Source: Norana najaformis (Eukaryota; Annelida; Clitellata; Crassiclitellata; Hormogastridae). From it: DNA of 64,000 nucleotides. A program made the position numbers and the translations under genes. Below are positions 1 through 13,060 of this stretch, one piece after another (the first letter of the stretch is position 1; the number at the start of each line of letters is the position of its first letter). A model generated the notes under the pieces. It had not been told where the DNA came from. It saw only the letters and a list, made by a program, of their open reading frames with translations, and did no database searches. Location: contig OZ029929.1 in the NCBI GenBank assembly GCA_964023275.1, positions 11,542,483-11,606,482 of the forward strand, given 5' to 3'.

Positions 1-511
1 AAACAGAGAAACAGACACAGAGGAGGGAACTAGAGGGAGATAAAGAGACACAGAGATGTCAATAAAGGTATAAACAGAGACAGAAAGAAGGACACAGGGG
101 AGGGCAATAGAGGAAGCCACACAGACATGCCAATAAAGGTATAAACAGAGACAGACAGAAGGATGAATATGCAGACAGAGGTTCTTGATACTGGTCCCAA
201 AGAGAGGGTAGTAACAAGGTCCAGTATATTTATTCCAGGGCAACAGGGCTGCAAATAATGGGGGTCAAAGACGAGATCTGCTGTAGCCTCTGCATCAGAG
301 TTGGGTAGCAATTTTTGCCTTTGGGCGGCGGCATGGTTTGAATAGACTCCCTGTCAACCCTCGAAATGACCTATATTACAATCTGACCTTATTCTAAACC
401 CTTCGTACCTACAACAGATGTCGCGTTTGAACAGGGCAAATTTTTCAAGCTCAATGGGGCAGATTAATAAACAAAGACATTGATCAAATAGGAAAATCCA
501 GACACTAAAAT

Positions 512-560
<49 letters not shown>

Positions 561-790
561 CATACAAAGAGACAGAAAGATAATGAAATATAACGACAGA
601 CAAAGAGATACAGTACTACTAAGAGCATATACACAGACAGACAGACACACACACAGACACACACACACAGACAAGTACACAGGTAGCAAAGGATCCACTG
701 ACATCAAGAGAAACAGTTAACAACAGGCACGCCAGCAACACACAGTAACCGGAAGAGACAGAAACGGACGGACACAGAGGCTCACACACA
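1..790. repeat. Purine-rich CAGA-type low complexity with a (CA)n tract
   Basis: The first 180 bases hold two copies of a 71-bp unit (CAATAAAGGTATAAACAGAG). A (CA)n tract lies at about 513-565 and CACACAGACA runs at 635-675. No gene is seen. Confidence 0.7.
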
Positions 791-1037
791 GTCCGACCTA
801 GAAGGACAATACGATCACCGACAGCAAATAGCCGGAGACAGTGTTCCGCGCCGAATAGTTCTCACTGTCTACCGTCGGCAACATCTGACTTACATATAAA
901 ATCCCACGACCTCTTCTACTTCTTAGGCGCTGACCAACCGCAATATCAATAGGTCTACCTGTACTTCTATAGAGAACACCCCACACGAGTTGGATGCAGT
1001 CCGGAAGCTTCCTACGTTGGTCCTACCTGTTGGAACC

Positions 1038-1255
1038 GTCTCTCTCCCTCTGTGTCTGTCTCTGTCTCACTCTGTCTCTGTCTCCCTCTCTCTGTCTCTC
1101 TCTCCCTCTGTCTTACTCTCTGTCTCTGTCTCTCTTACTCTCTGTCTCTGTCTGTCTGTCTCTCTCCCTCTCTCTCTTACTCTCTGTCTGTCTCTCTCAC
1201 TCTCTCTCTCTCTCTTACTCTCTGTCTCTGTCTCTCTCTCACACTCTCCTATCAG
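1038..1255. repeat. CTCTGT/CTCTCT microsatellite
   Basis: Runs of TCTCTGTC and CTCTCTCT fill this stretch. Ser/Leu-rich reading frames here are artefacts. Confidence 0.9.
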
Positions 1256-1388
1256 GGTTCCACAAGCGCCTGAAGACTGTACTGTTTTACAGTGATTCTA
1301 CCAGTTCGGTTCGGGAGTGCCTCGCTGAGTTTACCCTCTCTCTACGACGTGCTTTATAAATCTTAAATTACAATTACAATTACGATAG
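1255..1388 (+). mobile_element. 5'-truncated LINE 3' end with reverse-transcriptase C-terminus
   Basis: The frame reads FHKRLKTVLFYSDSTSSV, like the F..RLKT.LF motif near the end of CR1/L2-type polyproteins, and ends at TAA. A tail of ATTACA repeats follows at 1363-1387, as in other copies in this window. Confidence 0.55.
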
Positions 1389-1470
1389 TTTAGTGGTTAG
1401 TGACTTTTCCTAACAACTTACCTCCACTGATTTTACCTTGCCTTACAAGTCACCTTACCTTGCACATTTA

Positions 1471-1746
<276 letters not shown>

Positions 1747-1854
1747 TTACCCATGTATTTTTGTAAATTTAATATAACTCAAATGATTAAAAGGGTTTCT
1801 CGTTGGCAAACTTCTCAAGATTTGAGTCCTCAAATCCCTCTTCTATATAATACA

Positions 1855-2075
1855 GTGGGACGTGTGGTGTAGTGGTATGATCTGTGTTGCGTAACCGGAG
1901 GGTCTCGGATTCGAATCTGCCTCAAGCCACTGCATAGTGGCCTTGGACAAGTTGCTCACCCACAGTTGTCTGTGAGGAATGCAACGGGCAACCACCTCAC
2001 TCGTCTCATCCCCAGATGGCATAAAGCCAGTGAACCTGCCTTTGGGCAGAGAACTCATCATCATCATCATATAAT
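1855..2075 (+). mobile_element. tRNA-derived SINE, family A
   Basis: The tRNA-like head has an A-box (TGTAGTGGTATGATCTG) and a B-box (GATTCGAATCTG). The body contains CTTGGACAAGTTGCTCACCC and ends in CTGCCTTTGGGCAGAGAACT with a (TCA)n tail. Four other copies are in the window. Confidence 0.85.
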
Positions 2076-2334
2076 ATAGTCAAATTCTTAAATAATATGG
2101 TAGGACATATGGTCTTCTTCAACAAAATTCATAGCCGAGTCATGATGAACAAGTTTTGCGTACAACACCCACTTGATCTAAAAATTTCTGTAGTTCTGCA
2201 AAGAAATCTGAGAAATTTTGACAGTTTACAATCCCTCAGCAGCAGTGGTGACTCCTATATTCACCCGAGCAAAGGCAGCCGCTTGCCTTAGTGATGGAAC
2301 TCACCAATACCAAGTCTCATCAATTTAAGAACTG

Positions 2335-2390
2335 TTTATATATATATATAATATATATATAATATATATATAATATATATATATATATGG
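2335..2390. repeat. (TA)n microsatellite
   Basis: Alternating TATA and AATA runs. Confidence 0.9.
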
Positions 2391-3114
2391 CCCTAAGCAA
2401 ATGTGTGTACAAGGTCCCGGTACATCGGTTCCACCTCCGGTAAGGTCTGGAACATATCACGTTACAGGGCAAACGCTCAATACATCGGCCATCTTTAAAT
2501 AATTGCACTAATTAATACTAATACAATTAAGAAGCCTTCAAAACAACATTCCTTGTACACGATCTGGTCGCATAAATTTCGCAGCGTTTGACGGCAGCAA
2601 TCTGCAGAGTGTTGGTCCCAGCTGAACTTGGGGATAGGGTCAACGGTGCTATGCCCAAACAGGCCGCGGAATTGGAATCACGCCTTCCCCTCCCTCTCAA
2701 TCCTTCCTAAGGACGCGTACCCCCTCCCATCTGTCAAGCATGGACTTCTGTAAAATAGTCGATGTACTCGAAATTACTGCACCAAAACGGGTGTTGCTGC
2801 GGTAAAACGCATTGAGTCCATGTACGGCCGAAAATGAGTTAAGGTCACCAGTTGCTGAAACACAATGGGACACGATGCATATTCCCCACGTACGCAGCTG
2901 TTGTGGTCTCTCACGCGTCTGGTTAAATGTTCACTAACTCAATCTCATTAACTATGCATATTTGGAGTAAAGCCCCAGTGGTAACTTCCATTTATCGCAT
3001 TTGCTTATAAACGAACTTGTTTTTTCTTATCAACTCTGGCATATGTTAAGCTGGCACGAAGCATTTTCTATAAGTACTTACAGAAGGTGCGTAATTATTA
3101 AGCACCCATATCAG
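2391..3114. other. Stretch with nothing recognised
   Basis: This is mixed-composition DNA without convincing coding sequence or repeats shared with the rest of the window. Confidence 0.4.
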
Positions 3115-3262
3115 ATGAATAACCTGCATAAAAGACGAACAGATGGAGAAGAAAAGATGGCAACAATAAGAATGAGACAGAGGAAATGGATTGAACATAT
3201 ACTGAGAGGTGATTCCCTTCTGAGGGATATCAGAATGATAGTTCAAACAGACTAACAAAGTG
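3115..3262 (+). mobile_element. LINE-derived fragment
   Basis: The frame includes RMRQRKWIEHILRGDSLLRD, which resembles the RR..WIGHILRGDSLL motif found downstream of the reverse transcriptase in non-LTR elements. The fragment is short and decayed. Confidence 0.5.
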
Positions 3263-3924
3263 AATTCTCAGACAAAGAAAACAAGCATTTTAGCCCTCAG
3301 CAGATTTTAACTGTTGTAGGACCACAGCAGACCCATCAGGGGACTGAAGAAATCGTTAAAGACCTATTCACCAAAAGCTACACAGTGCATGTTGTATTGT
3401 CCTATATTTATCTAGCACCATTCGGTAATGTACAAGATATCAACTGGTGATGCCACTGCGTCATTCAATCATTCATACGGTCAGTATACTTAAATAGCGG
3501 CTCTTCAAGATATGTATGTGTCTGGGTATTATACAGTGCCTTTTAAGAATTCCACAAGGGTGCTCAAAACCGGCCTAAGCAAAAGAGAACAGTTTTCAAG
3601 TGTTCATTAAAGGCACATGGGGTGTCCCTAGTCAGAAGACCCACCCCAACCACCAAGCGGACTATGCAAAAAACCTGCTAAAAACGCCCCACCCAAAGAA
3701 CCGGATTACAACCTCCCAATGCGTGAACAAGTCGAATGGGGTTCGATCTTGCACCCTGCATCACAAGTCAAGCACTCTTCTCAATGACCGCATTTCGTTC
3801 AGTTACTACTCTTCTGACGTCACGCGCCAGCAAACACGGCAGAAGAGCTCAACCGAGCGAGGAATTGGTACCAGCCGAAGTCACGCCACAGCCATCCTTC
3901 TGTGCAGACAACCAGGCTGATTTT

Positions 3925-4045
3925 ATAGCATGTCTAATCTAATCTAATTCAATCTAATGACTTCTATAGCGCCGTTATCATAATGCTCAAGGCATCAATC
4001 GATGGTCACTTCATGTCACCAAGAAACCTCTTAATCCGTCTATCC
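3925..4045 (-). mobile_element. LINE 3' end, family E, antisense
   Basis: It holds TCTAA repeats followed by CTTCTATAGCGCCGTTATCA and GGCATCAATCGATGG. Related pieces are at 6700-6750, 10985-11060, 36570-36690, 38460-38515, 48880-48950, 54478-54548 and 57660-57785. The copy at 48880 follows a reverse-transcriptase C-terminus. Confidence 0.55.
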
Positions 4046-4247
4046 ATCTGAAACATACCAACACACATATACTGTGAACATAATACTCACCCGGCATATC
4101 CTGTTGGTACAAGATATTACAGCATAATAATTCAATCAGCTGTATGTCATACAAACACTGTATGTAAACCCATATATACAATTACATACAATATCTGTCC
4201 AGTATACATATACATACATATATACATATATATAAACCAATTATTGC

Positions 4248-4462
4248 GGGATGGGTGGCGTAGTGGTATGGTCTGTGCCTCGTAACCAGAGGGTCGCGGG
4301 TTCAAATCTCCTTAGCAACCTTGGACAAGTTGCTCACCCACAATTGTTGCTCACCCACAATTGTCTGTGAGGAAGGCAATGGGAAACCACCTCACTCAGC
4401 GCATTCCCGGGTGGCAGAAAAGCCAATGGACCTGCCTTTGGGCAGAGAACTCATCATCACTG
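4248..4462 (+). mobile_element. tRNA-derived SINE, family A
   Basis: It has the same head and body as the copy at 1855. An internal 19-bp doublet of TTGCTCACCCACAATTG is unique to this copy. It ends GGCAGAGAACTCATCATCA. Confidence 0.85.
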
Positions 4463-4769
4463 ATGGGTAGGTATATCATATGTAAATAAACCAATGTTAC
4501 AATCATATATACCAATTACATATAAAATATGTTAGGACTTATTTAATTATGCACATTGTATGAACCTGTTACACAGCTTGACCTAGTTCTATATTTAGAA
4601 AGGGTCACATGTTTAATGGTATGAAGCATACATGAATTTTATGCCCCAATTTACATACCAACCACACAGATGTATTACAATTTGCAAATTTGACCTGTGA
4701 GAACAGAGTTCATACATCTGCTCTTCTCTATATACCTTCTGATCTTAATGATCCTTCTCAACAACTCCA

Positions 4770-4882
4770 CCACTGCTTTGTTTCCGGGTAGTGCCAGTCC
4801 CAAGCCTGGATAAAGGAGGAGGGCCACATCTACGGCCTTTGATGCCATAAGATGTCGTTAAACTGAGGAACTACTACTATCC
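4770..4882 (-). mobile_element. Interspersed repeat F, class unknown
   Basis: It contains CAAGCCTGGATAAAGGAGGA and GATGCCATAAGATGTCGTTA. Reverse-oriented copies lie at 25733-25845 and 45440-45556. Confidence 0.6.
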
Positions 4883-4889
4883 TTCTCAA

Positions 4890-5625
4890 CGAGTAGCAAT
4901 AAACTCATCTCCTGATCCTGTTGGATGTTTTTCTGGTGTGCCTCGGGGTTCAATCCTTGGGCCTCTCCATTTCAATCTTTATTTAGCCCATTTGTTAACT
5001 TGCACACATGCATACTACACTGAGGTTATTCACCTCTATGTTGCTGGCTCTCTCATATGTTCCTCAGCTAACACAGAACTTTTGTTTGTTTACTCTCCAC
5101 ATCTGGTTCTGCTTTAATGACCTTGTGAGTTAAGTCAGAAGCAATTCTTTTTACAACCCATCAACATACGCAGTCTTTCTCTTTGCATTCACCTACTGGG
5201 ACCAAAATCTCATTATCTGATAAAACTGAATCTTGATATCACAACCAATGATGACTCGCTCGCCATGACTTCACGTGTATCTTCTATTTGCAAGTCTTGT
5301 TTCGGCCACAACAGGACATTTCTGTCATGTATCAGACATTCTTTGACTGATGACATGGCTAAAACAGTTGCTTGTGTACTTGTTGATCCGCAATCAGATT
5401 AAATGCAGCACTATATGGCATACCCTGTTTTAATCTAAACAAACTCCAGAGGGTTCATAAATCTCTTTCTAGGGTTTTTATGCATTTTTCTTCTTCATCA
5501 AATGCATTAGACCAAAAACTTCATCAAATGCATTAGACCAAAAACTTCATCAAATGCATTAGATCAAAAACTTAACTGACTTCCTGTTATATGGCGTATT
5601 CAATTAAGATTACACATTTGACATT
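4890..5625 (+). pseudogene. Decayed LINE reverse transcriptase
   Basis: Near 4915-5060 the frame reads CFSGVPRGSILGPLHFNLYL, the core GVPQGSxLGPLLFxLY motif, followed by a ruined YADD region (IHLYVAGS). Around 5355-5480 is a remnant of the usual K.LV.A.V.SRLDYCN...LQRVQN block, now with stops. The clade resembles CR1/L2. A 31-bp doublet (ATGCATTAGACCAAAAACTT) repeats at 5501-5573. Confidence 0.7.
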
Positions 5626-5654
5626 TAAGCCTAAGAATATCAACTTTGCATCAT

Positions 5655-5868
5655 ATCTTCATAATCGTAATCCAAAGATTTCTACAGCACCCAACGAAAG
5701 CCACGTCACGGGGACCAGCTTATTCACAGGCGTTCAGTCAAAACAAAATCGATGGGCAAATGTGTTCGGTTCCAGGTCAAGATCCAAGCGTCAGGCAGAG
5801 AGACAATGTGGCAGCTACAGAGGGTGATGTCTGGGATTGGAGCGAGAGGGATAAGAGGAAAAAGTATA
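5655..5868 (-). mobile_element. LINE 3' end, family D, antisense
   Basis: It shares GATTTCTACAGC.CCCAACG, GGGGACCAGCTTATTCACAG and CAAAACAAAATCGAT with the other D copies. The microsatellite tail is at the 5' side (AATCGTAATC), so the element is on the minus strand. Confidence 0.75.
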
Positions 5869-6247
5869 ATGCAATATTAATTCCAAATCATCATCTCCTA
5901 GACTGTGAATATGTGAATAAATATATATACTATATACATAGCAGCAATTACATAACATAAATAGATTGTTGCGTTCTTCTAGTACTGGCTCGTTGCTAGA
6001 GCCGACTAGATTCAGGACAATTATAGGATCACGTGATTTCAGCTGCTGCATCTCTCATATTTTGGAATCTTCCACCACAAAAGGCTTACTTGCCAACTCA
6101 ATATCATCATAAAAATCACTCACCGAGGCTCACTTTTTACTCTGGCCCTCAAATGACCCTGTCTTGGCCCCTTCTGAAATATATCCACGCCTCAGATTCA
6201 GATTTACTGACTTAGCACATAATAACTGCCTTAAATAAATCTTACAC

Positions 6248-6402
6248 AAATATGCTCAATATGCATACATTATATATATATTATACATATATGCATACAT
6301 TATATATATATACATTATATATATACATTATATATATATATACATTATATATATTATATATATATATATTATATATATATATTATATATATATATATATA
6401 AC
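6248..6402. repeat. (TA)n/(TACATATA)n microsatellite
   Basis: Long runs of TATATA with ATGCATACAT inserts. Confidence 0.9.
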
Positions 6403-6827
6403 GTGTCACACATCACCTAACATCCGTGAATACCCAGCGGACATTTACAACCTAATTTTGTATGCACTCTTATAAGTAATATCTGGAACCTGCAGAGACC
6501 AATGTAGTCAGAATGCTCTCATACACTTTGTAGTAAAGCAGTCACTGTGGCCTGTAAATATTTCCTTCTGCAGTAATTATACAGAATTTTCGGGCATCTT
6601 GCGATAATGAATGTGTTTTGACACCAGACAGTTTAAAATGTCTGTGCGCATTCTCACCCCACTAATGTCTGCTCCAAGAAGACATTACTTTTAAGAGGGC
6701 TTGTTTAACCTAATTAGATCTAATGACTTCGGTAGGGCCACCATAAAATAATCTATCTCCTTAGACTGTATTTTCTCATGTGCCATTTTCCCGTTGTCAT
6801 AACTTACTCTACCCCGTGCATAATAAT

Positions 6828-6900
6828 CTTGACCCTACTGGTTAGCACGCTGGACTGTCAACAAGGAGGTTAGGGATTCAACCTGCGCAATATAAATGTT
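6828..6900 (+). mobile_element. SINE head fragment
   Basis: ACTGGTTAGCACGCTGGACT resembles a tRNA A-box and GGGATTCAACC a B-box. The body is absent. Confidence 0.45.
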
Positions 6901-7269
6901 TTGTTACATTACATATATCACACACGTTACATTACATATACCACATACAAGTGTGTATGGGTAGACAGTATACACCTGCATAGTATACATCTATAGGTGT
7001 GTTTATAATATTCAAACGCATGTATAATTGCCATGTCAACAGGCGGTAGGCATACACAGACTTGCTTCACAGCTTCTCAACAGGTTTAGGCCTCCACCTG
7101 CAACAGCCTCCCCACTCCATGCAGCCCCAGGTCTCTCAACGGCTGTCAGAAACTATAGAATGCCTTACACACATAAGATAACAAAACCAACAGTTCATAT
7201 TGTGCATATATCTATTTGTTTTCTATATACGAAGTATTATTGACATACACCATCAGCCAGTAACGACCT

Positions 7270-7425
7270 GCTAAAGCAATATATACATATATATATACAT
7301 ATATATATATACATATATATATACATATATATATATAATGTATATATACACATATATATATACATAGCAATCACATATGCGTGTGTGTATATATATACAT
7401 GTATAAACATATAATTACATATGCA
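7270..7425. repeat. (TATACA)n/(TA)n microsatellite
   Basis: Alternating ATATATACAT runs with a short GTGTGT block. Confidence 0.9.
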
Positions 7426-7783
7426 ACTGAATATTTTCATAGACGTCAAACAGTTACACCATTGACGTTTTTGCCTGTTTAAAGCCAGAAAAAAGTAAAT
7501 ACATTTAGTCCCATACCAAATACAGGACTCTATTTACACAGACTGTATATACCTATATTTACGTGAATAGATATGTGTAGGCCTATACTATAAATATACA
7601 GTAATTACATAACAAATAGGGCAGCAGGAATCCCAGACGCAACAGCTCAAAGACACAGTCTCTGTTTTCCTTACACAATGAGCCTTTGATGTGTTCTCAC
7701 AAGACCCTAAGCAAATGCTAGGTACATTTGTATAAACATACCTAAGTAAATATTGAAACAAATAAATACATATAAACATAACT

Positions 7784-7785
<2 letters not shown>

Positions 7786-7819
<34 letters not shown>

Positions 7820-7872
7820 ACGCACACGCACACGCACACGCACACGCACACACACACACACACACACACATA
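7786..7872. repeat. (CA)n flanking (CGCACA)n
   Basis: A central block of about seven CGCACA hexamers is bracketed by pure CA runs on both sides. Alternating purine-pyrimidine of this length can adopt Z-DNA. Confidence 0.9.
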
Positions 7873-8089
7873 CACACATATATGAGATTTATGTTCTCAA
7901 CCAAGCTGTATCAGAATTTACGTTACATTGATGCATGTTACAACTGTTACGTGAGGCTCTGCTTTACTGAAGAACATACTTACTACACAGTGTAAGTATG
8001 CCACAGCATACAGCAACAGCTGTAGTCACCAGGCTGAAGTATACTCAGAGTTTCAGACAGGAACGTGACCTTAAACATCAGCAATTGTT

Positions 8090-8272
8090 GTAATCATCAT
8101 AATCATTCATCGTCGTCGTCATTATCATCACCACGATCACGACATGACACAACACGACACCACCACACCACCACACCACACCACACCACCACCACCACAC
8201 CACCACACCACACCACCACAAACCACACACCACACCACACCACACCACCACCACCACCACCACCACCATATT
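8090..8272. repeat. (TCA)n then (CAC/CCACA)n tract
   Basis: ATCATC runs pass into ACCACACCACC runs and a terminal (CCA)n. Confidence 0.85.
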
Positions 8273-8299
8273 GCATTTATTACATGTATGCACAAGGTC

Positions 8300-8445
8300 A
8301 GCCAATCTGAATCTGAGGTGTGAAGCAGTTGTGAAAGATTGGCTTAAGGTCCCTGCACAGTAACCATCTCAGAGGAGGCTCAAACCCGTACTCTCCCCAT
8401 TACAAGCTCAGCACCCTAACCAATCGGCTATACAGTGCCCCACAC
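8300..8445 (-). mobile_element. tRNA-derived SINE, family B, antisense and decayed
   Basis: The reverse complement has an A-box in GATTGGTTAGGGTGCTGAGC and a B-box region GGGTTTGAGCCTCCTCTGAG, matching family B at 21020 and 31962. Confidence 0.65.
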
Positions 8446-8881
8446 CATGATCATCGTCGTCGTCATCATCTTCCTCTTCCTCCTCCTTATCATCATCATC
8501 AGCTAAAAATCCGAAATGTTTCTTTTACAAACATAAGCTGTTCTAAACTTCCATTATCTATAAATAACAGAATCATTAACAGGAGCAAATTAGCAGAGAT
8601 TTGTAGATGAAGACATGACAACTGGATAAAAGACATCAATCAGCCGAGGTTCAGATCTGTTTACCTAAGTTCAGCTCAAGTTGGTGTTTCAAATTTATCA
8701 ACCTAATAAAGGCAACGCCCATACACACGTATATACATACATACATAAAGATCTTACATGTATATATATCATATATTATGTAAGTATGTATGTGTATCTG
8801 TGTATGTATACATGTAATGCATGCAAGTATGTATGTTTATACATCTATAGTGCATACATCTAGGTCTACCATTTGTATTTA

Positions 8882-9170
8882 GTTTTGGACGTAATCGTAA
8901 TCCCAAGACTTCTACAGCGCCCAATGAAAGCCGCGCCGCGGGGACCAGCTTATTCACAGGCGCTCAGTCAAAACAAAATCGACAGGCAAAAGGGTTCGGT
9001 TCCGGGTCAAGATCCAAGAGTCAGGCAGAGAAAGACAGCATGGCAGCTACGGTGGGTGATGTTTGGGGCTGGAGAGCAGAGGCAGATAAGAGGAAGAAGG
9101 GGTGTCAGGATAGGATCTGTGGAAGAGGAATGTCTTCAGTTTTGAGTGAAAGGCCGAAGGACGTGTATTC
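8882..9170 (-). mobile_element. LINE 3' end, family D, antisense
   Basis: It begins with CGTAATCGTAATCC tail units and continues through GGGACCAGCTTATTCACAGG to TTTTGAGTGAAAGGCCGAAG, the reverse complement of the FHSKLKT coding end seen at 35450. Confidence 0.75.
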
Positions 9171-9260
9171 CCGATAGTTGTGTGTTATCTTCCGGCTGAT
9201 GCAATGCCAAGAGGTGTCATACTGATAATAGGACAACCTCTCCTTATAGGTTGTGCACCA

Positions 9261-10822
9261 GCATGACTTTACATAAACCGCCAGGACTTTACATAAACCG
9301 CCATGACTTTACATAAACCACCATGACTTTACATAAACTGCCATGACTTTACATAAACCGCCATGACTTTACATAAACCGCCATGACTTTACACAAACCG
9401 CCATGACTTTACATAAACCGCCATGACTGTACATAAACCGCCATGACTTTACACAAACCGCCATAACTTTACATAAACCGCCATGACTTTACATAAACCG
9501 CCATGACTTTACATAAACCGCCATGACTTTACATAAACCGCCATGACTTTACATAAACCGCCATGACTTTACATAAACCGCCATGACTGTACATAAACCG
9601 CCATGACTGTACACAAACCGCCATGACTTTACATAAACCGCCATGACTTTACATAAACCGCCATGACTTTACATAAACCGCCATGACTTTACATAAACCG
9701 CCATGACTTTACATAAACCGCCATGACTTTACACAAACCGCCATGACTTTACATAAACCGCCATGACTTTACATAAACCGCCATGACTTTACATAAACCG
9801 CCATGACTGTACACAAACCGCCATGACTTTACATAAACCGCCATGACTTTACATAAACCGCCATGACTTTACATAAACCGCCATGACTGTACATAAACCG
9901 CCATGACTGTACACAAACCGCCATGACTTTACATAAACCGCCATGACTTTACATAAACCGCCATGACTGTACATAAACCGCCATGACTGTACACAAACCG
10001 CCATGACTTTACATAAACCGCCATGACTTTACACAAACCGCCATGACTTTACATAAACCGCCATGACTTTACATAAACCGCCATGACTTTACATAAACCG
10101 CCATGACTGTACACAAACCGCCATGACTTTACATAAACCGCCATGACTTTACACAAACCGCCATGACTTTACATAAACCGCCATGACTTTACATAAACCG
10201 CCATGACTTTACATAAACCGCCATGACTTTACATAAACCGCCATGACTTTACATAAACCGCCATGACTGTACATAAACCGCCATGACTGTACACAAACCG
10301 CCATGACTTTACATAAACCGCCATGACTTTACATAAACCGCCATGACTGTACATAAACCGCCATGACTGTACACAAACCGCCATGACTTTACATAAACCG
10401 CCATGACTTTACATAAACCGCCATGACTGTACATAAACCGCCATGACTGTACACAAACCGCCATGACTTTACATAAACCGCCATGACTTTACACAAACCG
10501 CCATGACTTTACATAAACCGCCATGACTTTACATAAACCGCCATGACTTTACATAAACCGCCATGACTGTACACAAACCGCCATGACTTTACATAAACCG
10601 CCATGACTTTACACAAACCGCCATGACTTTACATAAACCGCCATGACTTTACATAAACCGCCATGACTTTACATAAACCGCCATGACTGTACACAAACCG
10701 CCATGACTTTACATAAACCGCCATGACTTTACACAAACCGCCATGACTTTACATAAACCGCCATGACTTTACATAAACCGCCATGACTTTACATAAACCG
10801 CCATGACTGTACACAAACCGCC
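9261..10822. repeat. Satellite of a 20-bp unit, about 78 copies
   Basis: The unit is CCATGACTTTACATAAACCG. Copies differ mainly at two sites (TTT/TGT and ATAA/ACAA). Variant order shows higher-order repeats of 80 and 120 bp. There are no unique spacers, so it is not a CRISPR array. Confidence 0.97.
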
Positions 10823-11087
10823 CCATCCCCGTATGACAGCAACGTAGTACATGTAATGGCTGCTTGGTTTTGTTGATATGACACTGGTAGGTGCAGTGAA
10901 CTTGAACAAGATCCATCCATGGCAGTGGGTGGCTGTTCATGGACTATCACGCCAACCAGAGCCAACTCAGCCCTCAATCTCCAACAGATTACGATTTTGA
11001 CTAAGACTGCACTTAAAGCAAACATCGATTGCCGCCTAGTGCATTGTGAAGATGGTGCTGGTAAGTAATCAGGTTAGATCTGCTTAC

Positions 11088-11370
11088 TCACTTACTTAGT
11101 TCCTTTCTTTATTTCATACTTACTTACACTCTCTCCTTCTGGCTGGAATTAATCCCTCCTAGGGGAGGAATCAGCCACTTACATACTTACTTACACCACA
11201 TACTTACATACTTTCTCCTTCTGGCTGGAATTAATCCCTCCTAGGGAAGGGGTCAGTCACTTACATACTTACTGACATACATACATACATACTTTCTCTC
11301 TCCTTCTAGCTGGAATTAATCTCTCCTAGGTGATGGGTCAGCCACTTACATACTTGCTTACTCACAATTC
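11088..11370. repeat. Three diverged tandem units of about 90 bp
   Basis: Each carries CTCCTTCTGGCTGGAATTAA, then a CTCCTAGG motif and a CACTTACATACTTACT run. Confidence 0.75.
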
Positions 11371-11639
11371 GTGACAAAAAGTGAAGATTATCAATAGGAG
11401 CTTCACTGAAGGTGTTTACTGTAAGCTCTGTACAATTAAGTCCAGGGCTCCTCTCCAAACTGTTGTGTGTGCTGAGCTGACTGCCTGCAGACCAAAGGAA
11501 TTTTTACTTGTGCCCAATAACAAGAAGCCTCACCAAGACATCTACAGGAACATCCGACAATCTATGAGCACACAAAGTCTCTGACCCATGTCTCGCTATC
11601 AGGTAGGTTGTTTGCCTTGGTCCGTTCTCGTGTATGTGT

Positions 11640-12400
11640 GTTTGTAAGAGTCTGTCTGTTTGTGTATGCATGTGCATTCGTATGTCTGTCTGTCTGTCTG
11701 TCTGTTTGTGTATGTATGTGCATTCGTATGTCTGTCTGTCTGTCTGTTTGTGTATGCATGTGCATTCGTATGTCTGTCTGTCTGTCTGTCTGTTTGTGTA
11801 TGTATGTGCATGTGCATGTCTGTCTGTCTGTCTGTTTGTGTATGCATGTGCATTCGTATGTCTGTCTGTCTGTCTGTTTGTGTATGCATGTGCATTCGTA
11901 TGTCTGTCTGTCTGTCTGTCTGTTTGTGTATGTGTGTGCATGTGCATGTCTGTCTGTCTGTGTATGTACGTGCATGCGCATGTCTGTCTGTCTGTCTGTT
12001 TGTGTATGCATGTGCATTCGTATGTCTGTCTGTCTGTCAGTTTGTGTATGTACATGTATGCGCATGTCTGTCTGTCTGTCTCCTTGTGTATGTATGTGGA
12101 TGTGCATGTCTGTCTGTCTGTCTGTTTGTGTATGTGCAAGGGCATGTGCATGTCTGTCTATCTCTCGGTTTGTGTACGTACGTGCAAGTGCATGTCTGTC
12201 TGTCTGTTAGTGTATGTATGTGCATATGTATGTCTGTCTATCTGTCTGTGTATGTCTGTCTATCTGTCTGTTTGTGAATGTCTGTCTATCTGTCTGTTTG
12301 TGTATGTCTGTCTATCTGTCTGTTTGTGTATGTCTCTCTATCTGTCTGTTTGTGTATGTCTGTCTATCTGTCCAACAGGCAACTGGACAGACAGACAATA
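11640..12400. repeat. TGTCTG minisatellite, units of about 40 bp
   Basis: Units consist of (TGTC)4-5 followed by TGTTTGTGTATGCATGTGCA and a TTCGTATG join. Toward 12230-12370 the unit becomes shorter (about 28 bp). Cys/Val/Met-rich and His/Thr-rich frames here are artefacts. Confidence 0.92.
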
Positions 12401-12714
12401 AGAATATAAGGGTCTGTGTCTGTACTGCTGCGAATGTCTTTTTGAATATCAGTGTATTCGTATGTCTGTCTGCAAGCTTTGTCTGGTTGCGTATTGTTAC
12501 ATACTCAGCATTTCATTGTGCGAACATTATTACATTAGATCGGATTAGATCAACATTCTCTTCATCAACGTCGTCATCATAATCATCATCACCATCACCG
12601 TCATCATAACCAAGAGATTGATCATCAACATCACCATCATTTATCTAAGTGATCGTCTAGAGTGTCTGTTTACACAGAACGAACCTTGGGCAATATGAAG
12701 CAAACATTAGGAGA

Positions 12715-13060
12715 AACCTTGCCAGCCATCAAACACATACACACACACAAACACACACTCAAGAAATATATAGATCATAGCAAACAGGCAAACAAGTATG
12801 CAAATATGTAGACACGCAGACAGACAGACAGACAGACAAACACACACACAGACAGACAGACAGACACACACAGACAAACACAGACACGCACTCAAAAACA
12901 TACAGATCATAGCAAACCGGCAAACAAGAATGCAAATACGTAGACAGACAGGCAGACAGACAGACACAGACAGACACACAGACAGACAGACACACAGACA
13001 GACACAGACAGACAGACACACAGACAGACAGACAAGCATACCAGGCATAGTTCCACACAA
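12715..13060. repeat. CAGA/CACA minisatellite, two blocks
   Basis: Two copies of a block with AGATCATAGCAAAC.GGCAAA precede runs of CAGACAGACA. It is the opposite strand type to the 11.6-kb array. Confidence 0.85.

Noticed and set aside
9261..10822. CRISPR-like array of short repeats
   Set aside because: The units are directly adjacent with no unique spacers, and the window is animal nuclear DNA.
11504..12582. Several Cys/Val/Met-rich and Thr/His/Asp-rich frames of 100-255 residues
   Set aside because: They are translations of a TGTC/CAGA minisatellite in all frames.
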